A stretch of 5,249 nt of DNA from Holdemanella sp. (GTDB taxonomy: Bacteria; Bacillota_I; Bacilli_A; Erysipelotrichales; Erysipelotrichaceae): contig JABUSD010000208.1 in assembly GCA_021442845.1 (NCBI GenBank), positions 1 to 5,249 on the forward strand, in the 5' to 3' direction. The notes beneath the pieces were generated by a model, which saw nothing but the letters and a program-made list of their open reading frames with translations, searched no databases and was not told where the DNA came from. Made by a program: the position numbers and the translations under genes. Each line of letters begins with the position of its first letter. Position 1 is the stretch's first letter. Shown in pieces: positions 1 through 5,249 of the stretch.

Positions 1-841
1 GAAATATACAGTTCCAGATTATGGACAAGCCTATTTCAATGATGATGGTGCCTGGGTGAAAACAGGCTGGCTAAAGATGGATGGTGCAACTTACTATGTT
101 GAAAACAATACACTAGCATCTGGCTGGTACAAAATAGGGAACTACTGGTATTACTTTGCAACAAACAACAATAAGATGGCAACGGGAAGCTGGATTATTG
201 GATCGGATGTATATGAGTTTGACACAGACGGACATTGGATAGTAAATACTTGGTATAATAAAAATGGCAAATGGTACTATTATGATCAAAATGGAGCTAG
301 AATAGTTGATGGATGGGTCTATACTGGTAGCAAATGGTATTACATTAAAAACGGAAATTTAGTATGTAACGATTGCATAGTGTATAAAGGTTTTTATTAT
401 GGCTTTGATGCAAGTGGAGCTATGGTCACAAACAAATGGATGCATCATGGAGATGAAATAGAAAGCGCATGGCGTTACTATAATGCAGATGGCAATAGTG
501 CAAAAGGATGGCTTCAATTAAATGGAAGCATATATTATTTTGATGCAGATAATGATGATTATGCACTCCAAAACGAATCCATGTATATAAAAGATAATTA
601 TTATTTTTTTGATGATAACTGTGCAATGGTTACCAATAAATGGATTCAAGAAGATGACTATTGGTACTATTATGAATCGGATGGAAAACGTTGTTTTGGA
701 TGGAAGTTAATCAATGGCAGCTGGTATTATTTTATCCCTAATGAAGATGGTAAGATGGCATATAATGGAATTATCAGAGTAGAAAATGGCTATCGCTATG
801 TATTTGATGACGCTGGACATTATACAACAACCAAAATATAA
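1..841 (+). CDS. Cell-wall/choline-binding repeat protein, C-terminal part (5' end outside window)
   Basis: This reading frame is open from the first bases of the window (codons begin at position 2) to TAA at 839-841, so only the last 279 residues are seen. The visible part is almost entirely short repeats with Gly-Trp near the start, a WYYF or WYYY core and a D-x-x-G turn. Repeat starts fall near visible residues 23, 42, 64, 84, 105, 125, 146, 170, 193, 214, 234 and 256, about twelve in all. This is the pattern of CW_binding/choline-binding repeats (PF01473 and relatives), which anchor surface enzymes to choline-bearing teichoic acids or bind glucans. The repeats near 125, 193 and 256 are degenerate and lack the leading Trp. 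Cysteines occur at 122, 125, 207 and 231, which is unusual for an exported repeat protein. The GTG at 56 is an internal valine codon, not a start. The N-terminal signal peptide and any catalytic domain (amidase, lysozyme, peptidase or other) are upstream. The family call is firm; ligand and enzymatic role are unknown. Confidence 0.88.
   Translation, partial: KYTVPDYGQAYFNDDGAWVKTGWLKMDGATYYVENNTLASGWYKIGNYWYYFATNNNKMATGSWIIGSDVYEFDTDGHWIVNTWYNKNGKWYYYDQNGARIVDGWVYTGSKWYYIKNGNLVCNDCIVYKGFYYGFDASGAMVTNKWMHHGDEIESAWRYYNADGNSAKGWLQLNGSIYYFDADNDDYALQNESMYIKDNYYFFDDNCAMVTNKWIQEDDYWYYYESDGKRCFGWKLINGSWYYFIPNEDGKMAYNGIIRVENGYRYVFDDAGHYTTTKI
422..775 (+). repeat. 68-residue higher-order duplication inside the cell-wall-binding repeats
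   Basis: The string MVTNKW occurs at visible residues 141-146 and again at 209-214, exactly 204 nt apart (positions 422 and 626). Both copies are followed by an aromatic cluster, a D-G turn, a G-W and an N-G-S-x-Y-Y-F segment. The DNA around the two MVTNKW segments is clearly similar but differs at several third positions. A block of three repeats therefore appears to have been duplicated as a unit and has since diverged, on top of the basic period of about 20 residues. The outer limits of each copy are approximate. Confidence 0.55.
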
Positions 842-863
842 TCTATAAAATGGGAATTCTAGT

Positions 864-893
864 GATATTTGGATGATAGATTATACAAATATC
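864..893. repeat. Perfect 8-bp inverted repeat between surface-protein gene and its terminator
   Basis: GATATTTG at 864-871 and CAAATATC at 886-893 are exact reverse complements separated by a 14-nt loop. No T-tract follows, so it is not a terminator by itself. It lies in the 3' untranslated region just ahead of the terminator hairpin. It is AT-rich and could be chance. Confidence 0.3.
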
Positions 894-901
894 TTAATAT
901 G

Positions 902-939
902 GACTTGTTAAAATAAAATTATTTAACAGGTCTTTTTTT
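902..939 (+). terminator. Rho-independent terminator of the surface-protein gene
   Basis: An 11-bp stem pairs 902-912 with 922-932, with one G-T wobble and a 9-nt loop. It is followed directly by seven T residues at 933-939. It lies 60 nt after the stop codon of the repeat protein and before the promoter-like element of the MATE gene, so it separates the two transcription units. Confidence 0.88.
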
Positions 940-940
940 C

Positions 941-969
941 TTACGAAAATTTTTTATTTATGGTATAAC
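941..969 (+). promoter_or_regulatory. Probable sigma-A type promoter for the MATE operon (extended -10)
   Basis: TATAAC at 964-969 is preceded by TG at 961-962 with one base between, giving an extended -10. TTACGA at 941-946 is a weak -35 at the ideal 17-nt spacing. Transcription would begin near 976, leaving a very short leader that holds little beyond the ribosome binding site. Its place immediately after a terminator supports the call. Confidence 0.5.
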
Positions 970-979
970 AATACAAGTT

Positions 980-984
980 AGGAG
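980..984 (+). promoter_or_regulatory. Ribosome binding site that sets the MATE start at 993
   Basis: AGGAG at 980-984 lies 8 nt before the ATG at 993, which is ideal spacing. The upstream in-frame GTG at 984 shares its first base with this site and has no Shine-Dalgarno sequence of its own, so the ATG is the better start. Confidence 0.85.
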
Positions 985-992
985 TGAGTGTT

Positions 993-2330
993 ATGGAGAA
1001 TATTTTTGATTTAAATAATATTAAGAAGACCTATTTAAAACTGGCATTTCCAGTTGTGTTAGGTATGGTTGTAGGTCTAGTCTACAATTTAACGGATACC
1101 TTCTTTATTGCCAAGACAAATGATATGGCATTGGTTGCAGGTATTTCTTTATGTGGTCCTTTATTTACCGCATTAATGGCATTTGGAAATATCTATGCAC
1201 AAGGTGGTTCTTCTTTAATCAGTCGTTTGTTAGGAGAAAAGGATGAAAATGGATCTAGAAGAGTCAGTTCTTTCTGTTTCTATATTGCCATTCTTACTGG
1301 TATTATCATTGGTTTAATCTTAATTGTTTTTTCCAATCCGATTCTTACTTTAATTGGAGCTACAAAAGAAACTTATAAACATGCCTATGATTACTATATG
1401 GTACTTGCTATTGGTTCACCGATTGTTGTCTTGAATTTCATTCATATGAATTTAGTTCGCTGTGAAGGGAAGGCTACTTTATCCATGATTGGAAATGTTG
1501 TAGGTACTTTAATCAATATTGTTCTAGATCCTGTATTCATCTTTGGTTTAAATATGGGGGCAAAAGGGGCAGCTATCGCAACTATTATTGGGTATTCTTT
1601 CTCTTGTATCTTCTTAGGTATCTATGTTTATTCAAAATCCAAGGTATTAAGCATTAAACCAAGTGAATGTAAAGTATCGGCTGATGAAGTCAAACAGATT
1701 TTCCTGATTGGAATCAGTGCTGCTATTACCAATATCGCTACAAGCATCTGTGTCATTATTACCAATAAATTATTATTAGCCTATGGTACAAATTATGTAG
1801 CCAGCATGGGTATTGTAAGCCGTGTCAATATGATTGGACAGATGGCCATCATTGGTTTTGCCTTTGGTGGTGTTCCTCTATTTGGTTTTGTCTATGGAAG
1901 CAAGAACTATCAGAAACTAAAGGAACTGATTTCCTTTGTATGCATCTTCCTAGTGAGTCTAAGTGCTATTTTAAGTGGCATTATCTTTTTATCTTCCAAT
2001 CTATTAGTAAAGATCTTTGTATCCGATATCGAAGTGATTTCCATTGGTTCTACTATGTTGAAATTCCAGGTAGCTGGTAACTGTTTTATGGCTATCGTCT
2101 TATTATTTACAGTATTATTCCAGGCAACTGGTAAAGCGATTCCATCTTTTTGCTGTTCACTATCAAGACAAGGTGTTGTCTATGTCATTGTCATCTTTGT
2201 CTTAAATAAGATTATGGGATACAATGGTATTCTTATTTCACAACTTGTTGCAGATATTATCAGTGCCATCATGGCTTATTGTCTATATACGATTACCTTC
2301 AAAAATGAATTTAATGAGGCATCGGCATGA
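993..2330 (+). CDS. MATE family multidrug/metabolite efflux transporter
   Basis: The product is a 445-residue integral membrane protein, the usual length for MATE exporters, which move cationic drugs or metabolites out of the cell in exchange for H+ or Na+. It is hydrophobic throughout and reads as two homologous six-helix halves. The first begins around residue 15, and the second around residue 230 after a polar linker with several Lys and Glu. Family hallmarks are visible. The first helix holds N-L-T-D-T-F-F with Asp35, at the position of the coupling aspartate of NorM/PfMATE. A GGSSLISRLLGEKD loop lies at about 71-84. A conserved LDPVFIFG...GAKGAAIAT block lies at about 178-197, and GFAFGGVPLFGFVYGSKNYQK at 288-308 matches the equivalent loop of the second half. 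The start is ATG 993; GTG 984 would add three residues but overlaps the ribosome binding site. The last four bases overlap the next gene (ATGA). The substrate cannot be read from the sequence. Confidence 0.93.
   Translation: MENIFDLNNIKKTYLKLAFPVVLGMVVGLVYNLTDTFFIAKTNDMALVAGISLCGPLFTALMAFGNIYAQGGSSLISRLLGEKDENGSRRVSSFCFYIAILTGIIIGLILIVFSNPILTLIGATKETYKHAYDYYMVLAIGSPIVVLNFIHMNLVRCEGKATLSMIGNVVGTLINIVLDPVFIFGLNMGAKGAAIATIIGYSFSCIFLGIYVYSKSKVLSIKPSECKVSADEVKQIFLIGISAAITNIATSICVIITNKLLLAYGTNYVASMGIVSRVNMIGQMAIIGFAFGGVPLFGFVYGSKNYQKLKELISFVCIFLVSLSAILSGIIFLSSNLLVKIFVSDIEVISIGSTMLKFQVAGNCFMAIVLLFTVLFQATGKAIPSFCCSLSRQGVVYVIVIFVLNKIMGYNGILISQLVADIISAIMAYCLYTITFKNEFNEASA
2316..2319 (+). promoter_or_regulatory. 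Ribosome binding site for the Pr6Pr-like gene inside the MATE gene
   Basis: GAGG at 2316-2319 lies 7 nt before ATG 2327, inside the last codons of the MATE gene. With the ATGA stop/start overlap this points to coupled translation of the two membrane proteins. Confidence 0.65.
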
Positions 2331-3010
2331 AAGAAAGAACATTAAAAATAGTTATCGAATTCATATGTGTTAGTACCGTCTTATATGGGCTTTTTATGAG
2401 TGTCGAAAGTTTAAAAAGCTTTACTTATTTCACAACCTTATCCAATGTCTTTATCGGTTGTACAATGGGATATGCCTTACTTTTAAATCTATGCAACAAG
2501 GAATATTCACAGACATTCTATCGCATTAAGTTTTTATCGGTTATATCAATCACATTAACCTTTCTTGTGTTCATGTTTATGTTAGCACCGGTCATTGAAG
2601 GGGGAATGATTAAAGCTTATACAATGCAGCATTATGGCAGCTTCTGTTTACACTTTTTAGCGCCTATATTAACTGTTGTTGACTTTTTCTTATTTGATTA
2701 TAAATTCAGGCACAATAAATATGATGCTTACCTTAGTGTTGTACCACCACTTGTCTATGTATCCATTGTGTTTATATTAGGAAAATGTGGTATGCGCTGG
2801 ATGAATGATATGGTTATGCCTTATAACTTTTTAAATTACAAGGCACCTACAGGATGGTTTGGTTTTGATTTAAGCATAATGAGTTTTGAAACATTAGGCA
2901 TTGGCGTTGTTTATAGTATTCTATTTTTACTTATCTTATTTATATTACTTGGACATCTGTTTTTAAAATTAAAAGATATGCGAAAAAATGGGGCATCTAT
3001 TATAAAATAG
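2327..3010 (+). CDS. Six-helix membrane protein resembling the Pr6Pr family, function unknown
   Basis: The product is 227 residues long with about six hydrophobic segments, near residues 7-27, 36-56, 68-88, 104-123, 135-152 and 188-214. It ends in a short basic tail. Three spaced motifs match what I recall of Pr6Pr-type membrane proteins: F-T-T-L-S-N at 35-40 at the start of the second helix, L-H-F-L-A-P-I-L-T-V-V-D at 108-119 in the fourth, and M-P-Y-N-F-L-N followed by a G-W-F-G turn at 164-179. No biochemical role is established for that family. The Thr in helix 2 and His in helix 4 are loosely reminiscent of the catalytic Thr/His pair of the eukaryotic AIG1/ADTRP lipid hydrolases, but this is inference only. 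The gene overlaps the MATE stop codon by 4 nt and is probably translated from the same message, so it may work with the transporter. Its last codons and stop lie inside the terminator hairpin. Confidence 0.6.
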   Translation: MKERTLKIVIEFICVSTVLYGLFMSVESLKSFTYFTTLSNVFIGCTMGYALLLNLCNKEYSQTFYRIKFLSVISITLTFLVFMFMLAPVIEGGMIKAYTMQHYGSFCLHFLAPILTVVDFFLFDYKFRHNKYDAYLSVVPPLVYVSIVFILGKCGMRWMNDMVMPYNFLNYKAPTGWFGFDLSIMSFETLGIGVVYSILFLLILFILLGHLFLKLKDMRKNGASIIK

Positions 3011-3021
3011 GTGCTTTTTTT
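2993..3021 (+). terminator. Rho-independent terminator overlapping the end of the Pr6Pr-like gene
   Basis: A 9-bp stem pairs 2993-3001 with 3006-3014, with one T-G wobble and an ATAA loop. Seven T residues follow at 3015-3021. The 5' arm encodes the last residues of the membrane protein, and the stop codon TAG at 3008-3010 is in the 3' arm. It ends the MATE operon and separates it from the esterase operon. Confidence 0.85.
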
Positions 3022-3034
3022 ATATGCTTTGTAC

Positions 3035-3040
3035 TATAAT
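3035..3040 (+). promoter_or_regulatory. Probable -10 box of the esterase/ATP-grasp/GshA operon
   Basis: A perfect TATAAT at 3035-3040 lies 28 nt before the esterase start, which would place transcription start near 3047. No good -35 is seen: the bases at 17-nt spacing (3012-3017, TGCTTT) lie in the preceding terminator and match poorly. The promoter is therefore supported by its -10 box and position only, and may need an activator or be weak. Confidence 0.5.
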
Positions 3041-3050
3041 TGAAGTAACA

Positions 3051-3057
3051 AAAGGAG
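3051..3057 (+). promoter_or_regulatory. Ribosome binding site of the esterase gene
   Basis: AAAGGAG at 3051-3057 lies 10 nt before ATG 3068 and confirms that start. Confidence 0.8.
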
Positions 3058-3067
3058 TAGTTTTATT

Positions 3068-3820
3068 ATGGTAGATAAGTTCAAATTATACTTTGACAAA
3101 ATTAGTGAGTATCGCAACATCCATCTGTATCTTCCGGATAATTATTTTCATTCTGAACAGAAATATCCGGTTCTATATATGCTGGATGGTCACAATCTAT
3201 TTTATGATAGTGATGCGACATATGGTACCTGTTTAGGATTAAAAGACTTTCTGGATGCCTATAAAAAGAAGATCATAGTGGTTGGCATTGAAGGAAGCAG
3301 TGATGATTATACGCGTGTACATGAATTTGTACCTTTTGATATTGTATCGATGCAATATGGTCCAATCAAAGGAAGAGGAGAAGATACTTTTGAGTGGATT
3401 ATTCATACGGTAAAACCTTATATTGATGAAAACTATCGTACATGGTCTCATCGTGAAGCCACAGCCTTTGCTGGCTATTCAATGGCTGGTATTACATCGC
3501 TTTATTCTATATTGAAATATAATGACATCTTTTCCAAAGCGGTTGTGATTTCACCTTCGGTTATGATTGCCAAAGATCAATTGGTGAAAGCCATTGATGA
3601 AAGTGAATTGAATTGGGATACAAAAGTATTCTTTAGCTGGGGAAATGATGAATATGGAAAGGAAATGGATAATCAGATTGAATCCATCCTTTATGAATTA
3701 GAAGCCCATCTACAGAAAAAGAATGCGCGAACGTATATGTATAAACACTGGAATGGTCAACATAATGAAGCATCCTGGAGATTACAGGTACCATTCTGGA
3801 TGAATTTTTTATGGTTTTAA
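3068..3820 (+). CDS. Alpha/beta-hydrolase esterase of the PF00756 (esterase D-like) family
   Basis: The product is a 250-residue serine hydrolase with no signal peptide or membrane segment, so it is predicted to be cytoplasmic. The family landmarks appear in order. A beta-strand and turn Y-P-V-L-Y-M-L-D-G-H-N-L-F lies at 33-45. The nucleophile elbow G-Y-S-M-A-G at 136-141 holds Ser138. A strand followed by W-G-N-D-E lies at 191-195, with Asp194 the likely acid. The G-Q-H-N-E-x-x-W segment at 230-237 holds His232 as the likely base. The triad is therefore intact. The family includes S-formylglutathione hydrolase, enterochelin esterases, mycolyltransferases and many esterases of unknown substrate; sequence alone does not choose among them. 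It is the first gene of a tight operon, 12 nt ahead of an ATP-grasp ligase that is itself followed by glutamate-cysteine ligase. This makes hydrolysis of an ester or thioester of a gamma-glutamyl or thiol compound an attractive guess, which is inference. Confidence 0.88.
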   Translation: MVDKFKLYFDKISEYRNIHLYLPDNYFHSEQKYPVLYMLDGHNLFYDSDATYGTCLGLKDFLDAYKKKIIVVGIEGSSDDYTRVHEFVPFDIVSMQYGPIKGRGEDTFEWIIHTVKPYIDENYRTWSHREATAFAGYSMAGITSLYSILKYNDIFSKAVVISPSVMIAKDQLVKAIDESELNWDTKVFFSWGNDEYGKEMDNQIESILYELEAHLQKKNARTYMYKHWNGQHNEASWRLQVPFWMNFLWF

Positions 3821-3828
3821 AAGGAGGT
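3821..3828 (+). promoter_or_regulatory. Full-consensus Shine-Dalgarno site for the ATP-grasp gene
   Basis: AAGGAGGT at 3821-3828 is fully complementary to the 3' end of 16S rRNA. It begins immediately after the esterase stop codon and lies 4 nt before ATG 3833. It is the strongest ribosome binding site in the operon, so the ligase may be translated more strongly than its neighbours. Confidence 0.8.
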
Positions 3829-3832
3829 TTGT

Positions 3833-5047
3833 ATGAACGTTATATTTATTTCCCCTCACTTTCCATACCACTTCTATAACTTCTGTAAGAATTTAAAAGA
3901 TTTAGGTGTGAATGTATTAGGGATCGGCGATTGTCCTTATAATAATATCGGCTATGACTGTATGAATGCCGTGCATGAATATTACTATGTGAAAAGTTTA
4001 GAGGATTATAATGAAGTATATCGCGCCGTTGCCTTCTTTATTCATAAATATGGTCGTATTGACTATATTGAAAGCCAGAATGAATACTGGCTGGAATTAG
4101 AGGCAAAGCTTAGAACGGATTTCAATATTTCAACAGGCTATCATATTGAAGATATGGAAAATGTCAATCGTAAGTCAAAGATGAAGGAAGGATATCAAAG
4201 AGCCAATGTAAAGACAGCCCGTTTTGTACTTCCTAGTCATGTTGAAGATATCTTACAGTTTGGAAATGAAGTCGGGTATCCAATTCTTGCCAAACCAGAT
4301 CATGGTGTCGGAGCTAGTGAAACGTATAAATTAAATAATAATGATGAAGTATTGGATTTCTGGAATACGAAAAGTGATAAACAGTTTATTGTGGAAGAAT
4401 TTGTACCAGGTCATGTTGAAACCTTTGATGGCATTACCAATGCCAAAGGGGAAATTCTTTTCTGTACCGGACAGGTTATGGCAAAGACACCAATGGAAAT
4501 GGTACATGGTGCCAGTGAAAATATCTCTTATACAACCAATATGCAAGAAAGCGATCTATTTGAGATTGGTACACGCGTTGTCCATGCCTTTCATACAAAA
4601 AACCGCTTCTTTCATTTTGAATTCTTTAGACTTGATGAGGATAAGGAAAATCTAGGTAAGAAAGGGGATATTCTTGGACTGGAAGTGAATATGCGAGCAC
4701 CAGGAGGATATATTCCTGATAAGATGAATTATGCCTATAATGTAGATGTCTATAAAATCTGGGCAGAAAGCCTTGTCTATGGTGAAAATCGTTCTTTTAA
4801 TAATTATCACTTTGCCAGCTATGTGACCCACTTTGGAAGGGATGGCAATATAGAATATAAGAACAATGCCTATGATATCCGCTATGAATTTGGCTATAAG
4901 CTTTTGATGGAAAAGACACCACCAAAATCCATTTCTGGAGGAATGGGTGCTCAGGTATTCCTGTTAAGAGCCGATAGCGTCGATGAATTAATGAAACAAA
5001 GCCACTTTATCCTTGAAAGAAAAGATGGAAGCTATCTGGAAGGTTAG
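3833..5047 (+). CDS. ATP-grasp domain ligase, substrate unknown
   Basis: The product is 404 residues long. ATP-grasp enzymes join a carboxylate to an amine or thiol through an acyl-phosphate made from ATP. An N-terminal pre-ATP-grasp region at about 1-105 opens with a beta-strand (N-V-I-F-I-S-P) and has a second strand and turn around V-L-G-I-G-D at 28-33. The ATP-grasp fold follows. N-R-K-S-K-M-K at 112-118 supplies a candidate first ATP-binding Lys. G-Y-P-I-L-A-K-P at 148-155 holds Lys154, followed by a Gly-rich H-G-V-G-A-S loop. F-I-V-E-E-F-V at 185-191 holds the adenine-site pair Glu188/189. F-H-F-E-F-F at 260-265 holds Glu263, and L-E-V-N-M-R at 283-288 holds Glu284 and Asn286; these are the likely Mg2+ ligands. 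The last 100 residues form a C-terminal extension rich in Tyr. Such proteins are often mislabelled as carbamoyl-phosphate synthase large subunit, but this one is far too short. It lies 12 nt after the esterase and 8 nt before glutamate-cysteine ligase. A role in peptide-bond formation on a gamma-glutamyl product is inferred from that context only. Confidence 0.85.
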   Translation: MNVIFISPHFPYHFYNFCKNLKDLGVNVLGIGDCPYNNIGYDCMNAVHEYYYVKSLEDYNEVYRAVAFFIHKYGRIDYIESQNEYWLELEAKLRTDFNISTGYHIEDMENVNRKSKMKEGYQRANVKTARFVLPSHVEDILQFGNEVGYPILAKPDHGVGASETYKLNNNDEVLDFWNTKSDKQFIVEEFVPGHVETFDGITNAKGEILFCTGQVMAKTPMEMVHGASENISYTTNMQESDLFEIGTRVVHAFHTKNRFFHFEFFRLDEDKENLGKKGDILGLEVNMRAPGGYIPDKMNYAYNVDVYKIWAESLVYGENRSFNNYHFASYVTHFGRDGNIEYKNNAYDIRYEFGYKLLMEKTPPKSISGGMGAQVFLLRADSVDELMKQSHFILERKDGSYLEG

Positions 5048-5055
5048 GTAGAAGC

Positions 5056-5249
5056 ATGTTCCATATCGAGAATGAAGACGTATATAAAAATCTATTAAAA
5101 GGGAATTTCGGACTAGAAAAAGAAGGGTTACGCGTTACGGAACAGGGTTTTCTTGCGCATACACCCCATCCTTTTGATGAAAATGATGCCCATATTGTTC
5201 GTGACTTCTGTGAAAATCAGACCGAAATCAATACCGGTGTCAATAAAAG
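5056..5249 (+). CDS. Glutamate-cysteine ligase, N-terminal fragment (GshA or GshAB; 3' end outside window)
   Basis: Only 64 codons are inside the window; the frame is still open at its end. The fragment carries the start of the GshA fold. F-G-L-E-K-E-G-L-R-V at 18-27 has the acidic pair Glu21 and Glu23, which corresponds to Mg2+-binding glutamates of E. coli GshA. A following G-F-L-A-H-T-P-H-P segment lies at 31-39, and D-F-C-E-N-Q-T-E-I at 50-58 matches the next conserved metal-binding block, with Glu57 at the position of the third acidic ligand. The enzyme makes gamma-glutamylcysteine from Glu, Cys and ATP, the first step of glutathione synthesis. In many Firmicutes this domain is fused to an ATP-grasp glutathione synthetase (GshAB/GshF); whether that holds here cannot be seen, so no symbol is given. 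The ATG lies 8 nt after the ligase stop. The Shine-Dalgarno is poor (AGG at 5046-5048), suggesting translation coupled to the upstream gene. The product is missing everything after residue 64. Confidence 0.85.
   Translation, partial: MFHIENEDVYKNLLKGNFGLEKEGLRVTEQGFLAHTPHPFDENDAHIVRDFCENQTEINTGVNK

Noticed and set aside
426..626. Minus-strand open frame of 66 codons
   Set aside because: It lies entirely within the repeat protein gene, has a low-complexity His/Leu-rich product, and no supporting ribosome binding site or family likeness.
56..841. GTG at 56 as the start of a 261-residue protein
   Set aside because: The frame is open upstream to the window edge and encodes another matching repeat segment (A-Y-F-N-D-D-G), and there is no ribosome binding site, so the codon is an internal valine of a longer gene.
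842..992. Small gene or riboswitch between the repeat protein and the MATE gene
   Set aside because: The only short frame, ATG at 850, ends after eight codons without a ribosome binding site. The remaining sequence is explained by the terminator and promoter, with no room for a riboswitch in the short leader.
3239..3451. Minus-strand open frame of 70 codons
   Set aside because: It is antisense to the well-supported esterase, with no recognisable domain.
3068..3820. Naming the esterase S-formylglutathione hydrolase (FrmB/FghA)
   Set aside because: The fold family and the neighbouring glutamate-cysteine ligase make it tempting, but no formaldehyde dehydrogenase is seen and the substrate cannot be read from the triad alone.
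4331..4655. Open frames on both strands inside the ATP-grasp gene (plus 4341-4655, minus 4331-4546)
   Set aside because: Both overlap conserved ATP-grasp motifs in the true frame and their products show no coherent domain.
3833..5047. Calling the ligase a carbamoyl-phosphate synthase large subunit
   Set aside because: That subunit is over 1000 residues with two ATP-grasp halves; this protein has one ATP-grasp domain, 404 residues, and no pyrimidine or arginine genes beside it.

Overview
The window is AT-rich, densely packed bacterial DNA with strong AGGAGG-type Shine-Dalgarno sites, short intergenic gaps and U-tailed hairpin terminators. All genes lie on the + strand. This fits a low-GC Firmicute. 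The tandem cell-wall-binding repeats and the gene mix would suit a gut anaerobe, for example a member of the Erysipelotrichia or Clostridia, but no rRNA or other marker is present to settle the lineage.

Layout. (1) Positions 1-841 are the 3' end of a surface protein made of about twelve aromatic-rich cell-wall/choline-binding type repeats. Its start and any catalytic domain lie upstream of the window. A hairpin terminator at 902-939 closes it. (2) Positions 993-3010 hold a two-gene membrane operon: a full-length MATE-family efflux transporter, joined by an ATGA overlap to a small six-helix membrane protein resembling the Pr6Pr family. A promoter-like element precedes it at 941-969, and a terminator hairpin at 2993-3021 contains the second gene's last codons and stop. 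(3) From 3068 to the window edge is a tight operon: a PF00756-type serine esterase, an ATP-grasp ligase of unknown substrate, and the first 64 codons of a glutamate-cysteine ligase (GshA or GshAB type). The gaps are 12 and 8 nt, and a TATAAT box lies just upstream.

How the genes may work together. The third operon is the most interesting part. Glutamate-cysteine ligase makes gamma-Glu-Cys. An uncharacterised ATP-grasp ligase next to it could extend or modify that product, and an esterase of the S-formylglutathione hydrolase superfamily could act on an ester or thioester of it. A low-molecular-weight thiol or gamma-glutamyl peptide pathway is therefore a reasonable hypothesis, but the sequence does not prove it. 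The MATE/Pr6Pr-like pair is probably a separate transcription unit for export. No RNA genes, mobile elements, CRISPR arrays or origins were seen, and no stretch over 300 bases lacks a gene.
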